A stretch of DNA of 64,000 nt from CAVQCJ01 sp963771835 (GTDB lineage: Bacteria; Actinomycetota; Actinomycetes; Prado026): the NCBI GenBank assembly GCA_963771835.1, contig CAVYVA010000001.1, positions 930,001 through 994,000 on the forward strand. The letters are read 5' to 3'. The notes beneath the pieces were generated by a model. The model was not told where the DNA came from. It ran no database searches and was given only the letters and a program-made list of their open reading frames with translations. The position numbers and the translations under genes are program-made. Below are positions 11,630-21,327 of this stretch, one piece after another. Numbering within the stretch: the stretch's first letter is position 1; each line of letters opens with the position of its first letter.

Positions 11630-11691
11630 CCACTTGTGGATGGAGGACCACAATCTGTGGACGAATCACAGGGTTGTAACTACTAGATGTG
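11630..11691 (-). promoter_or_regulatory. palindrome-rich nrdR-nrdJ promoter region, possible NrdR sites
   Basis: Upstream of nrdR lie CCACTTGTGG (11630-11639), CCACAATCTGTGG (11648-11660) and, on the minus strand, CCACATCTAGTAG (near 11679-11691). These resemble NrdR-box half patterns (CAC...GTG around an A/T centre), but none is a perfect match to the box I know, so the assignment is tentative. The region is markedly richer in A/T than its surroundings, as expected for a promoter. Confidence 0.35.
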
Positions 11692-11820
11692 GGGGAACCG
11701 TAGACCCTGGGTCCGACACTGTCCAGAGGGTCCCGCGGCCTTCCGGCGTGTCGGCCGATCGCGGACGCGTCGCCGCAGGTCAGAGCTTGATCACCAGGAC
11801 CGGCCCGGCGTGTCGCGCCG

Positions 11821-12157
11821 TCAGGCGGGGACGACGAGCCGCTGGCCGACCTGGACGGTCGAGCCGCCGATGCCGTTGAGCGAGCGGATCCGGTCCACCG
11901 TGTCGCGCGGGTCGTCGGAGGGGGCCACCCGAAGGGCGATCTGCCACAGCGTCTGACCGGGCTGGACGGTGACGTACCTGGTGGCGGACGTCGGGCCGGT
12001 CGCTGCCGGCCTGGGTGGCCGCGTGCAGGGCGGACACGGACGTGAGGACCGCGAAGGCCAGCAGCAGGAAGAACGCGAGCGCCGCGACCCGACCCCGCGG
12101 GGTGAGGCGGACGCGCACGCGGACCCGGGAGCGGGGCGGCTGGTGCTGCGGTTCCAT
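11821..12157 (-). CDS. LysM-domain cell-division/SOS protein, Rv2719c-like (one frameshift)
   Basis: Residues 1-22 are basic, followed by one membrane segment (VAALAFFLLLAFAVLTSV). After a one-base break near 11995 comes a LysM domain (YVTVQPGQTLWQIALRVAPS to VQVGQRLVVPA), which binds peptidoglycan. About 111 residues if joined. Position and build match mycobacterial Rv2719c, a SOS-induced protein divergent from lexA that slows division. Two tandem LexA boxes lie 43-74 bases upstream of its start, supporting SOS control. Confidence 0.8.
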
Positions 12158-12199
12158 CGGTGACCTCCTGCTGACGGCTGGGCGAGGGCCGAACCCGGC

Positions 12200-12231
12200 T
12201 CGAACGCCTGTTCGATCGAACGCCTGTACGA
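12200..12231. promoter_or_regulatory. two tandem LexA (SOS) boxes
   Basis: TCGAACGCCTGTTCGA at 12200-12215 is a near-perfect actinobacterial LexA box (TCGAAC-N4-GTTCGA). TCGAACGCCTGTACGA at 12216-12231 abuts it and differs by one base. They sit upstream of the LysM-protein gene on the minus strand. Confidence 0.85.
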
Positions 12232-12279
12232 GTTGTACACCCCCGGGGCGGCGCTGTCCACGACACTCCGAGCGTGTTT

Positions 12280-12308
12280 TCGAACACCTGTTTGAAACAC
12301 CTGTTCGA
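12280..12308. promoter_or_regulatory. two overlapping LexA (SOS) boxes upstream of lexA
   Basis: TCGAACACCTGTTTGA at 12280-12295 and TGAAACACCTGTTCGA at 12293-12308 overlap by three bases. Both keep the GAAC/AAAC-N4-GTTCGA form. They lie about 90-115 bases before the lexA start and allow autoregulation. Confidence 0.8.
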
Positions 12309-12394
12309 CCCCGCTAGCGTGCACCCACCGTCCGACAGGCGCTCGGACCGGTTCTGGCAAGCAGAGCCGGTTCCGACGAGCGCCGAGGTCCCCG

Positions 12395-13101
12395 ATGAGC
12401 GCGGAGGTCCCAGTGAGCGACGAAGCGGCTGTGCGCGAGATCCCGGACGGCCCCCCCGACGCCGCCGGGCTCACCCCGCGGCAGCGGATGGTGCTCGAGG
12501 TCATCCGCGCGGCCGTCGACAAGCGCGGCTACCCGCCCTCGATGCGCGAGATCGGCGAGGCCGTCGGGCTGACGTCCCCCTCATCGGTGGCGCACCAGCT
12601 GGCCACGCTCGAGCGCAAGGGCTTCATCCGCCGCGACCCGAACCGCCCGCGGGCCATCGAGGTACGGGCCCCGGAGGCCGGCCGCCGACGGCTACGACCC
12701 GACCGGCGAGGGCGACGCGCGCCCGGCGCCCAGCTACGTTCCGGTGGTCGGTCGGATCGCGGCCGGCGGTCCGATCCTGGCCGAGCAGGCCGTGGAGGAT
12801 GTCTTCCCGCTCCCCCGCCAGGTGGTCGGCGACGGCGACCTGTTCCTGCTCAAGGTCGTCGGTGACTCGATGGTCGACGCAGCCATCTGCGACGGCGACT
12901 GGGTGGTGGTGCGCCGTCAGCCGGTCGCCGACAACGGCGAGATCGTCGCCGCGATGATCGACGGCGAGGCGACGGTGAAGACGTTCAAGCGCCGCGACGG
13001 GCACGTGTGGCTGATGCCGCACAACCCTTCGTACGCCCCGATCCCGGGCGACGAGGCGACGATCCTGGGACGCGTCGAGCGCGGTCCTGCGCAGCCTCTG
13101 A
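12395..13101 (+). CDS. lexA: SOS repressor LexA (frameshifted)
   Basis: N-terminal winged helix (LTPRQRMVLEVIRAAVDKRG, YPPSMREIGEAVGLTSPSSV) and C-terminal S24 peptidase domain. The self-cleavage site is AAGGP in GRIAAGGPILAE. The catalytic Ser is in VVGDSMVDAAICDGD and the Lys in ATVKTF. A base is missing near 12680 in the linker. A second shift near 13078 is likely, because the usual ending (AVLRSL then stop at 13101) appears in the next frame, whereas the present frame runs on to 13160 across the converging gene. Start ATG 12395; GTG 12413 is an alternative. Breaks in such a gene point to sequence errors. Confidence 0.9.
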
Positions 13102-13114
13102 CCGGCACCGGCGG

Positions 13115-14117
13115 TCAGCCGGCGACCGTGTCCAGAGCCGCGAGCAGCTCGCGCGCGTAGGCGGACCATCCGTCGGCGAACTCGTGCATCCCGGGGTCGT
13201 CGATCCCGGTGATGAGGGTGCGCCAGGTCAGCCCCCGGCCGAGCAGGCCCAGCGGACGCACCCGCGTGGCGACCTCCGCCAGCTCGCGCATCGAGGCCGG
13301 CCCCGTCCACGGCTCCAGCGCCGCCCGGTACAGCCGCGTCAGCTCGGGACCGTCCGGCGCCACCCCGAGACGGTCCGTCAGCACCCGCTGCAGCACCACC
13401 AGCGAGACGAACGGCGACCCGACGCACGAGTCCCCGAAGTCGCCGATGCGGACCTCGTCGGCGAGGACGAACACGTTGCCGTCGTGCAGGTCGGAGTGGT
13501 CGATGCTGTCGCTCACCACCGAACGGGCGCGCGCGCCGAGCTCCTCGAGCAGCGGCACGCGCGCCAGCAACCGGTCCCGCTCGGCCCCGGTCAGCGGTTC
13601 GAGCTGGCCGGCGCCGCCGGAGCCCTCGTCGGCCAGCAGAGCCTCGGTGAGCAAAGGTCCCAGCCGGTCGCTGCGCCGGTCCAGCGCACCCGCCGCGAGC
13701 AGCGCGTCGGTCCGGCCGGCAGCGGCCCGCTGGAGGTCGCCGTAGGCCGCGAGCACGGGCTCCAGCCGCCACAGGTCGTCCGTGGTCGCGATGCGGCTCC
13801 GGATCTTCTCGCCCGCGTCGCGGGTCAGCAGCCAGCACCGCTCGTCGTCCGAGGCGAGCACGTCGAGCACCGTCCCCGGGCGCAGCGCGGCCAGCACGCG
13901 GGTGACCGGCGCCTCGCGGGCGAGCAGGGACGTGTGCGCCTTGAACCAGAGCCGGCCCGTGCCGGTCGGCACCAGCAGCGCCGTGGCCCACGGCCGCACG
14001 TGCACGCGCTCGAACGGTCCGGCGGCCACGCAGGCCCTGCTCGTCCAGCCGCTCACGCACCCACCGCTCCTGGCCGGCGAAGTCCGCGATCGGGTCGTAC
14101 GGCGCCGACCCGGTCAC
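13115..14117 (-). CDS. aminoglycoside-phosphotransferase-like (APH fold) kinase (one frameshift)
   Basis: The C-terminal lobe has the APH catalytic loop DHSDLHDGNVF and the metal-binding IGDFGD. The N-terminal half is divergent (RLWFKAHTSLLAREAPV holds the nucleotide-binding Lys candidate). Start GTG 14117 overlaps the stop of the upstream helicase gene (GTGA), and the first 27 residues (GSAPYDPIADFAGQERWV region) are joined after a frame break near 14033. About 333 residues. APH-fold proteins phosphorylate small molecules or proteins; the substrate cannot be told and resistance should not be assumed. Confidence 0.7.
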
Positions 14118-16201
14118 GATGCGGGGACGACCGGCTCGGCGTCGCCGGGTCGGCCGGTGTCGGCCGCGGCGAGCGCCCGCAACGAGCGCCGCACCTGCTC
14201 GCCGTCCTCGGTCGGCCAGAACGGCGGCAGCGACCGGCGCAGGAAGCCCGCGTACCGGGCCGTGGACAGCCGCGAGTCGAGCACGGCGACCACACCGCGG
14301 TCCGTCGACGAGCGGATCAGCCGCCCGGAGCCCTGCGCGAGCAGCAGCGCGGCCGACGCGGCGCTGACCGTCATGAAGCCGGCCGGCCCGGCGGCGTCCT
14401 GGCGCGCGCGGACCAGCGGGTCGTCCGGCCGGGGGAACGGGATCCGGTCGATGACCACGAGGTGGCAGGCGGCGCCGGGGACGTCCACGCCCTGCCAGAG
14501 CGACAGCGTGCCGAACAGGCAGGTCGAGCGTTCGGCGGAGAACCGCCGGACCAGCTCGGCGGTCGCGTCGTCGCCCTGGCACAGCACGTCGACGTCCAGC
14601 CGCGCCCGCATCGCCTCCGCGGCCTGCACGGCGGCGCGCTGCGAGGAGAACAGGCCCAGCGTCCGGCCGCCGGCGGCCTCGACCAGCCCGGCCAGCTCGT
14701 CCAGCGTCGCCTCGGCCAGGCCCTCGCGGCCGGGCGGCGGCAGGTGCGCCGCGACGTAGAGGATGGCCTGCCGCGTGTAGTCGAACGGTGAGCCGACGTC
14801 GAGGCCGGTCCAGCGCACCGCGCGCCCGGCCGAGGCCGGCGCGTCGTCGCCGGTCGCCGCTTCCGGCTCGAGCAGGCCGAGGCCGCGGGCGATGCTGTCG
14901 AACGACCCGCCCAGCTCCAGCGTCGCCGAGGTGAGCACCACCGTGGCCTGGCCGAACAGCTGCTCGCGCAGCAGCCCGGCGACCGACATCGGCGCGCGGT
15001 ACAGCACGGCCGGCCGGCGGTCGGTCGCGGCCGTCGCCCAGAGCACGTCGGACGGGCCGGCCGCCACGACCCGACCGGCGATCTCGTGCAGCTCCTCGAC
15101 GGCCGCCCTGGCCTGGGTCCTGGCCGGGTCGACGCCACCCTCGGGCGCGGACCTGTCCTTGCCCGCCGTCTCGGTCAGCGCGAGGTGCCCGACGTCGCGG
15201 ACCGCGACCAGCGCGTCGAACAGCAGCCCGCGCACCGCGTCGAGCCGGCCGGGCCCGCACTCGGCCAGGCCTTCGCCCAGCGCCTCACCGGCGAGGACCA
15301 GCGCGTCGTGGGTCCGCGGCGCCACGTACCGCCGGATGCGCCGCGCCGCCCGCTCGACCGCACCGGCCGTGAGCTCGTCGGTCACGGCACCGGTGGCCCG
15401 GTCGACCAGCTCGTGCGCCTCGTCCACGACCACGACGTCGTGCTCGGGCAGCAACGGGATGCCGGCGAACGCGTCGATGGCCAGCATCGCGTGGTTGGTG
15501 ACCACCACGTCGGCGCGCCTGGCCCGCTCGCGGGCCAGCTCGGCGAAGCACACGTCCCCGTGCGCGCACCGGGTCGCCCCGACGCATTCGTGGGAGGTCA
15601 CCGACGACGCCCGCCAGGCGCGCTCGGCCGGCGCCGGCACCAGCTCGTCGCGGTCGCCGGTCCGGGTCTCGTCCACCCAGGCGCGGATCCGCAGCACGTC
15701 CCGGCCCAGCGCGGTCGTCGGCGCGGGCGCGAACAGCGCGTCCTCGTCCGCGCCCGCCGCGTCGTCCGGAGCACCCTCGGCGAGCCGCAGCAGGCAGGCG
15801 TAGTGCTGGCGTCCCTTGAGGATCGCGAACTCCGGCCGCCGTCCGAGCAGCGGCTCGAGGCTGTCCGCCAGCAGCGGGAGGTCGCGCTCGACCAGCTGGC
15901 GCTGCAGCGCGATCGTGGCGGTCGCCACGACCACCGGATGCTTGCCCGCGGCGGCGTGCAGCACCGCGGGAACGAGGTAGGCCAGCGACTTGCCGGTCCC
16001 GGTGCCGGCCTGCACGAGCAGGTGCTCGCCCGACTCCATCGCCGTCCGGACCGCCTCGACCATCGTCCGCTGGCCGTCGCGCGGCTCGCCGCCGACGCCG
16101 GCCACCGCGGCCTCCAGCGCCGCCAGCACGTCGACCGCCTCGCGAGCCGGACCCGGTGCCGGGCCGGGCTCCGGCCCGCTCGCGATGGTCGGCTCCGTCA
16201 C
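14114..16201 (-). CDS. DinG/XPD-like ATP-dependent DNA helicase
   Basis: About 695 residues. Walker A is AGTGTGKSLAY and the motif II box is DEAHE. Four cysteines between them (HYAC, HEC, RCAH and DVCF) are spaced like the iron-sulfur cluster of the XPD/DinG superfamily 2 helicases. Motifs V-VI near the C-terminus include GTLSLWQGVDVPG and QGSGRLIRSSTDRG. GTG 16201 overlaps the hflX stop (GTGA). Such helicases unwind 5'-3' on forked DNA or R-loops in repair. Confidence 0.9.
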   Translation of the reverse strand: MTEPTIASGPEPGPAPGPAREAVDVLAALEAAVAGVGGEPRDGQRTMVEAVRTAMESGEHLLVQAGTGTGKSLAYLVPAVLHAAAGKHPVVVATATIALQRQLVERDLPLLADSLEPLLGRRPEFAILKGRQHYACLLRLAEGAPDDAAGADEDALFAPAPTTALGRDVLRIRAWVDETRTGDRDELVPAPAERAWRASSVTSHECVGATRCAHGDVCFAELARERARRADVVVTNHAMLAIDAFAGIPLLPEHDVVVVDEAHELVDRATGAVTDELTAGAVERAARRIRRYVAPRTHDALVLAGEALGEGLAECGPGRLDAVRGLLFDALVAVRDVGHLALTETAGKDRSAPEGGVDPARTQARAAVEELHEIAGRVVAAGPSDVLWATAATDRRPAVLYRAPMSVAGLLREQLFGQATVVLTSATLELGGSFDSIARGLGLLEPEAATGDDAPASAGRAVRWTGLDVGSPFDYTRQAILYVAAHLPPPGREGLAEATLDELAGLVEAAGGRTLGLFSSQRAAVQAAEAMRARLDVDVLCQGDDATAELVRRFSAERSTCLFGTLSLWQGVDVPGAACHLVVIDRIPFPRPDDPLVRARQDAAGPAGFMTVSAASAALLLAQGSGRLIRSSTDRGVVAVLDSRLSTARYAGFLRRSLPPFWPTEDGEQVRRSLRALAAADTGRPGDAEPVVPAS

Positions 16202-17637
16202 GAGGCGGACGGGCCGGACCCGGCGGGACCCGCGGGTCCGGTCGGCACGACGTAGCGCCCGAGCTCCGCGGCGAGCGCTGCACCCACCCGGGCGTGCAGC
16301 ATCGTGCCGTCGCCGGTGTGCTCCTCGGTCAGCACGACCCCGGTCCGGTGCGCGCGGGACACCAGCGCGCCCTGGTCGTACGGGACGAGCGCCCGGACCT
16401 CCACGCTCGGCCGCGGCAGGTCCCGTTCGATCGCCGCCTGCAGCTCGACCAGGCCGTCGCCGGTCCGGGCCGAGACGACGAGGCTGTGCGGCTCGTTGCG
16501 CAGCAGGCGGGCGAGCACCAGCGGGTCGGCCGCGTCGGCCTTGTTGAGGACGACGATCTCGGGGACCGCGGCCGCGTCGATCTCGCGGAGCACCTCGCGC
16601 ACCGCGGCGATCTGCCCCTCGGGGTCCTCGTTCGCCGCGTCCACGATGTGCAGCACCAGGTCGGCCTGGGCGACCTCCTCGAGCGTCGAGCGGAACGCCT
16701 CGACCAGCTGGTGCGGCAGGTGCCGGACGAACCCGACGGTGTCGGTGAGGGTGTACTGCCGGCCGTCCGGGGTGGTGGCCTGGCGCACGGTCGGGTCGAG
16801 GGTGGCGAACAGCGCGTCCTCGACGAGCACGCCGGCCCCGGTCAGCCGGTTCAGCAGGCTGGACTTGCCCGCGTTGGTGTAGCCGGTGATCGCTACCGAG
16901 GGGACCTGGCCGCGCCTGCGCTCGGCCCGCATGGTGTCCCGCGCCGTACCCATGGTCGCCAGCTCGCGCCGCAGCCGGGCCATCTTGGTCCGGATCCGCC
17001 GTCGGTCCGTCTCGATCTTGGTCTCGCCGGGTCCTCTGGTGCCGATGCCGCCGCCCTGCGAGCCGACCCGGCCGCCGGCCTGCCTGGACATCGACTCGCC
17101 CCAGCCGCGGAGCCTGGGGAGCATGTACGACATCTGGGCCAGCTGGACCTGCGCCTTGCCCTCCCGGCTCTTGGCGTGCTGGGCGAAGATGTCCAGGATC
17201 AGCGCCGTCCGGTCGATCACCTTGACCTTGACGACGTCCTCGAGCTGGTTGAGCTGGCCGGGCGTCAGCTCGCCGTCGAGGATGACGGTGTCGGCGCCGG
17301 TGGAGAGCACCACGTCGCGCACCTCGCGGGCCTTGCCCGAGCCGATGTACGTGGCCGGGTCGGGCCGGTCCCGCCGCTGCACGAGGCCGTCGAGGACCTG
17401 CGAACCGGCCGTCTCGGCCAGTGCGGCGAGCTCGCGCAGCGAGGCCTCCGCGTCGGTGAGCGTGCCCTCCGTCCAGACCCCCACCAGGACGACCCGCTCG
17501 AGGCGCAGCTGGCGGTACTCGACCTCGGTGACGTCCTGCAGCTCGGTGGACAGGCCGACGACACGACGCAGGGCCTGTCGGTCGGACAGGTCCTGCTGAT
17601 CGCGGTACTCGGGGTACGCGGGGTCCGGCTGGCTCAT
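16198..17637 (-). CDS. hflX: ribosome-associated GTPase HflX
   Basis: 479 residues. An N-terminal HflX domain (ATYIGSGKAREVRD, then MSYMLPRLRGWGESMSRQAG and GTRGPGETKIETDRR) precedes a GTPase domain with G1 GYTNAGKSS, G3 DTVGF and G4 LNKAD. HflX splits stalled ribosomes after stress; in mycobacteria it also affects macrolide tolerance. ATG 17637 overlaps the stop of the upstream gene (ATGA), and its own stop overlaps the helicase start, forming a tight operon. Confidence 0.95.
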   Translation of the reverse strand: MSQPDPAYPEYRDQQDLSDRQALRRVVGLSTELQDVTEVEYRQLRLERVVLVGVWTEGTLTDAEASLRELAALAETAGSQVLDGLVQRRDRPDPATYIGSGKAREVRDVVLSTGADTVILDGELTPGQLNQLEDVVKVKVIDRTALILDIFAQHAKSREGKAQVQLAQMSYMLPRLRGWGESMSRQAGGRVGSQGGGIGTRGPGETKIETDRRRIRTKMARLRRELATMGTARDTMRAERRRGQVPSVAITGYTNAGKSSLLNRLTGAGVLVEDALFATLDPTVRQATTPDGRQYTLTDTVGFVRHLPHQLVEAFRSTLEEVAQADLVLHIVDAANEDPEGQIAAVREVLREIDAAAVPEIVVLNKADAADPLVLARLLRNEPHSLVVSARTGDGLVELQAAIERDLPRPSVEVRALVPYDQGALVSRAHRTGVVLTEEHTGDGTMLHARVGAALAAELGRYVVPTGPAGPAGSGPSAS

Positions 17638-18395
17638 GGTCCACCCAGGGTCGCACGCGCCGCGAGGTGCACCGCCATCATTTCCAGGCCCTGTGCGAGC
17701 TCGGCCAGCTCGGCGTCGTCGAGCACCTCGTACGCCCGGGCGGCAGCCGCCTCGGTCGTCTTCTCGATCGCGGCCCGAGCGGAGCGGTACGGCTCGGCAT
17801 CCTCGAACGGGCCCTTCCAGCCGAAGAAGGTGGCGTTGGCCTCGCCGCCCGGTCCGGCCAGGATCGCCTGCAGCGGGGTCAGTCCACCGGACAGCACCGC
17901 GGCCACGTGCAGCCCGCCACGGTGCTCCCGGAGCACCTCCAGCGCGTGCGCCGCCCTGGCCGCGTCGTCGGCCGGCGGCGGGAGGGCCCGCCACGCCGCG
18001 AACAGCTGCAGGCCCGCCACGTCCGCCTGCCTGGCGACGGTGAGCGCGAGATCGGCGAACCGGCCCAGACCGTCCACCCCGGCCAGCCGGGCCCGGCCCC
18101 AGTCGTGACAGGCCGCGGCGTACCGGAGCCCGGACTCCCGGATGTCGGGCACGGTGGCCAGCGCGCCTTCCCAGCCGACCCGCACGACGTCGGGCGGGTA
18201 GAAGGCGAGCGCGGCCGTCACGACGTCGGCGTCGACCGGGCCGAGCAGGCCGGCGCGCCCGGCGAAGTACGAGGTCCAGATGCCCGCGAAGCCCTGTTCG
18301 TCGGCTGCGGCCTTCGCGTACCGGGAGATCATGAAGGCGCCGCCGAGGGCCGGCACCCACCGTCCGATGGACTCCGGGACGGTCGGCTCGCTCAT
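17634..18395 (-). CDS. SCO6745-family protein (HTH_67/SalK-like)
   Basis: 253 residues. Repeated short motifs typical of this actinobacterial family are visible: WTSYFAGRAGLLGPVDADVV, AALAFYPPDVVR, and a late GWKGPFEDAEPY. It is Ala-rich, helical and probably cytosolic, without signal or membrane segments. The biochemical role is not established. It overlaps hflX by four bases and starts seven bases after the dapF stop. Confidence 0.6.
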   Translation of the reverse strand: MSEPTVPESIGRWVPALGGAFMISRYAKAAADEQGFAGIWTSYFAGRAGLLGPVDADVVTAALAFYPPDVVRVGWEGALATVPDIRESGLRYAAACHDWGRARLAGVDGLGRFADLALTVARQADVAGLQLFAAWRALPPPADDAARAAHALEVLREHRGGLHVAAVLSGGLTPLQAILAGPGGEANATFFGWKGPFEDAEPYRSARAAIEKTTEAAAARAYEVLDDAELAELAQGLEMMAVHLAARATLGGP

Positions 18396-18402
18396 GGGCG
18401 GG

Positions 18403-19290
18403 TCACGGGCGCAACGCCTCCAGCCAGTCGGGGTCGATGGTCCCGGACGCGACCAGGGCCGCCGGCCCGGTCAGCTCGACCGACCCGTCGTCGAGCCGGT
18501 CCAGCAGCAGACGTCCGCCGGGCACGTCCACCGTCCACTGCGTCGGCGCCGCGGCGCCGACGCGGGCCTGCGCGGCCGCGAACACCGCGCACGCCCCCGT
18601 CCCGCACGACTGCGTCTCGCCCACGCCCCGCTCGTGCACCCGCATGGCGGCGTGCCCCGGCTCGATGACCCGGGCGAACTCGACGTTCACCCCCGCGGGG
18701 AACGCGCCGGCCGGCCGTACGTCGGGCGCTCGGTGCAGCGGCCCCGGCTCGGCCAGGTCGTCGACGAACACGACCGCGTGCGGGTTGCCGACGTCGACCG
18801 CGACGGCGGGGCGCCAGCGCGGCGGCGGTCCGGCGACCAGCACCTCGACGCCCGTCGGCCCGTCCAGACGGGTCGGCCCCATGCCGACGGTCACCTGCCC
18901 GTCGTGGTGGACCTGCACCGCGCGCAGGCCCGCCCTGGTGCCGACCTCGAACTGCCCAGGGGCCTGCAGCCCGGCGGTCACCAGGTAGGTCGCGAACACC
19001 CGCACGCCGTTGCCGCACATCTCGGCGACCGAGCCGTCGGCGTTGCGGTAGTCCATGAACCACTCGGCCTCGGACGACCCGCTCTCGTGCAGGGCCCCGG
19101 CGTCCCGGGCGGCGACCAGGCCGGTCGGGACCACGCGGAGCACGCCGTCCGCGCCCAGCCCGGTACGCCGGTCGCAGATCGCCGCGACCACCGACGGCGT
19201 CAGGTCGAGGGCCCCGGTGAGGTCGGGCAGCAGCACGAAGTCGTTCCCGGTGCCGTGGCCCTTGACGAACGGCCAGCCGACGTCGCTCAC
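18403..19290 (-). CDS. dapF: diaminopimelate epimerase
   Basis: 295 residues from GTG 19290, which overlaps the stop of the upstream glycosyltransferase (GTGA). Interconverts LL- and meso-diaminopimelate for lysine and peptidoglycan. The N-terminal KGHGTGNDFVLLPD and the two catalytic cysteines in EMCGNGVRV and QSCGTGACA are all present. dapA of the same pathway lies at 45.4 kb. Confidence 0.96.
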   Translation of the reverse strand: MSDVGWPFVKGHGTGNDFVLLPDLTGALDLTPSVVAAICDRRTGLGADGVLRVVPTGLVAARDAGALHESGSSEAEWFMDYRNADGSVAEMCGNGVRVFATYLVTAGLQAPGQFEVGTRAGLRAVQVHHDGQVTVGMGPTRLDGPTGVEVLVAGPPPRWRPAVAVDVGNPHAVVFVDDLAEPGPLHRAPDVRPAGAFPAGVNVEFARVIEPGHAAMRVHERGVGETQSCGTGACAVFAAAQARVGAAAPTQWTVDVPGGRLLLDRLDDGSVELTGPAALVASGTIDPDWLEALRP

Positions 19291-20444
19291 CGTCCCAGCG
19301 TACGGGCCTTCAGCAGCTCTGCGGCGCGGCCGTACACCGCCTCGGTGCGCGGCAGGACGTCCTCCCAGGTCACCACCGGCGGCACGGTCCGGTTGTGCTC
19401 GGCGATCCTGTTGCGCAGCCCCGGCGAGCGCAGCAGCCGTACCAGGCCGCTGACCAGCTCGCCGTCGTTGGCCGCGAGCAGCCCCTCTCGCTCGTCCGAG
19501 ACGAACTCGCGGATGCCGCTGTTCGCCTTGGCCAGCACCGGCAGCCCGGCGCAGCGGGCCTCCAGCGCGGCAATGCCGAACGACTCCAGGTTCGCGGGCA
19601 TGACGAACACGTCCGCGCGCTCGTACACGGCCTTGATCTCGTCCCGGACCAGCCGGCCGGTCAGCTCGACCCAGGCGTCCATCCCGGTCCGGCGCAGGTA
19701 GCGCTCCAGCGAGCGGCGCTCGGGCCCTTCGCCGATCACCAGGCCGCGGATGGCGGTGGCCGAGGGGACCAGGTCGCGGGCCTCCCGCAGGGTGCGCAGG
19801 AGCTGCATCGGCCGTTTGCGCGGAGCCAGCCGCATGACCGAGACCACGAGCACGTCGTCCGGGTCGCGCGGCTTCGGTGTCACGGCCCACTCGGCCGGGT
19901 CGATGCCGTTGGGCAGTACCTCGACCTCCATCTCGCGGCCGCCGATCCGGCGCAGCGGAACCGCGGCGACGTCGCTCACGGCCGAGAACACGACCGGCCA
20001 GCGGCTCCAGTGCGTGCGCTGGTCGAGCAGCCGGAACGCCGGCGTGAGGTAGCCCCACAGGCAGTGCAGGGTCACGACGGTCGGGACCCCGGCCTTGGCG
20101 GTGACCGGGGCCGCCCCGAAGGCGAACGGGGACACGACGCCGGCGTGCACGTGCGCGACGTCGAAGGCGTGCTCGCCGAGCACCCGGCGGACCCCGGCGT
20201 TCGCGCGCAGGTTGACCGGCAGCTCATACGGCAGCGGCAGCGCCAGCCGGTGCACGGTCACGCCGTCGGCGCCGTCGTCGTCCGCGGGCCCCCGCTGCCC
20301 TGGAGCAGCCGGCGTCGTGGTGATCACGTGCACCTCGTGCCCGGCGGCCAGCTGGCGCCGGGCCAGGTCGCGGACCTGCATCTCGATGCCACCCAGCCGC
20401 GGCAGGTAGCAGTCGCTCAGGTGGACGATCCGCACGGGCTGCAC
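19287..20444 (-). CDS. family 4 (GT-B) glycosyltransferase
   Basis: 385 residues. The N-terminal acceptor domain starts RIVHLSDCYLPRLGGIEMQV, typical of GT4 enzymes. The donor domain contains SVMRLAPRKRPMQLL, GEGPERRSLERYL and the E-x7-E nucleotide-sugar motif (ESFGIAALEARCAGLPV). It probably transfers a sugar to a lipid or polysaccharide precursor at the cytoplasmic face. Starts at GTG 20444. It diverges from a PIG-L deacetylase/membrane protein pair; the three may form one envelope-glycan module. Confidence 0.88.
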   Translation of the reverse strand: MQPVRIVHLSDCYLPRLGGIEMQVRDLARRQLAAGHEVHVITTTPAAPGQRGPADDDGADGVTVHRLALPLPYELPVNLRANAGVRRVLGEHAFDVAHVHAGVVSPFAFGAAPVTAKAGVPTVVTLHCLWGYLTPAFRLLDQRTHWSRWPVVFSAVSDVAAVPLRRIGGREMEVEVLPNGIDPAEWAVTPKPRDPDDVLVVSVMRLAPRKRPMQLLRTLREARDLVPSATAIRGLVIGEGPERRSLERYLRRTGMDAWVELTGRLVRDEIKAVYERADVFVMPANLESFGIAALEARCAGLPVLAKANSGIREFVSDEREGLLAANDGELVSGLVRLLRSPGLRNRIAEHNRTVPPVVTWEDVLPRTEAVYGRAAELLKARTLGR

Positions 20445-20505
20445 CGTACCCGCCGTCCGGGCGGGGGTCCGGGACGTCGGCGCCGCGGTAGGGGACCATG
20501 GACAC

Positions 20506-21327
20506 GTGACCTACACCCTGGTCGCCTTCCACGCGCACCCGGACGACGAGGCCCTGCTCACCGCCGGGACGATGGCGCGTGCCGCCGCGCAGGGCCACCG
20601 GGTGGTGCTGGTGGTCGCGACCGACGGTGGCCGGGGGCTGGTCGGCACCGGGTTCCTCGCCGGCGACGAGACGCTCGCCGACCGCCGGCTGGCCGAGCTG
20701 CGCCGCTCGGCCACGGCGCTGGGCTGCGCACGGGTCGAGCTGCTGGGCTACGCGGACTCCGGGCTGGACGGCACCGAGGGCGGCCCGGACGGCTTCGCCG
20801 GTGCGGACGTGGACGAGGCGGCCGGGCGGCTGGCCAAGCTCCTCGTCGAGGAGGCCGCGGACGCGGTCACCATCTACGACCCGGCCGGCGGGTACGGCCA
20901 TCCCGACCACGTGCAGGTGCACCGGGTCGGCACCCGGGCGGCCGAGCTGGCCGGCACCCCGGTCGTGCTCGAGGCCACCGTCCCCCGCGACCTGCTGGCG
21001 ACGGCGGTGCGCGCGGTCGGCCGGGTCTACCGGTTCCCGCCGGAGTTCGACCCGACCTCGTTCGAGCGCGCCTACAGCCCGCGGGCCGCGATCACGCACC
21101 GGGTCGACGTCCGGCCGTACGCCATCCGCAAGCGGGTCTCGATGGCGGCGCACGCGAGCCAGGCCACGGCGGACGGCGCGGACCGGACCCTCGCGGCGTT
21201 CGGCCGGATCCCGGCCCCGCTGTTCCGGCTCGTCTTCGGGCGGGAGTGGTTCGTGGAGCACGGGCGGCTCCCCGGCCGCCCACTCGACGACATCTTCAGC
21301 ACGCTGCGGACCAGGGAGCCCGGATGA
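20506..21327 (+). CDS. PIG-L family N-acetylglucosaminyl deacetylase-like hydrolase
   Basis: 273 residues from GTG 20506. The zinc-binding motifs AHPDDE (residues 9-14) and HPDH (near 131) define the LmbE/PIG-L family (MshB, Mca). These zinc enzymes remove acyl groups from GlcNAc-containing lipids or mycothiol species. The neighbouring GT4 and the coupled lipid-flippase-like protein suggest a glycolipid substrate rather than mycothiol, but this is inference. Confidence 0.88.
   Translation: MTYTLVAFHAHPDDEALLTAGTMARAAAQGHRVVLVVATDGGRGLVGTGFLAGDETLADRRLAELRRSATALGCARVELLGYADSGLDGTEGGPDGFAGADVDEAAGRLAKLLVEEAADAVTIYDPAGGYGHPDHVQVHRVGTRAAELAGTPVVLEATVPRDLLATAVRAVGRVYRFPPEFDPTSFERAYSPRAAITHRVDVRPYAIRKRVSMAAHASQATADGADRTLAAFGRIPAPLFRLVFGREWFVEHGRLPGRPLDDIFSTLRTREPG

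Noticed and set aside
13115..14117. Aminoglycoside resistance gene
   Set aside because: The APH-fold motifs are present, but the protein is divergent and embedded in a housekeeping operon with hflX and a helicase; a resistance function is not supported.
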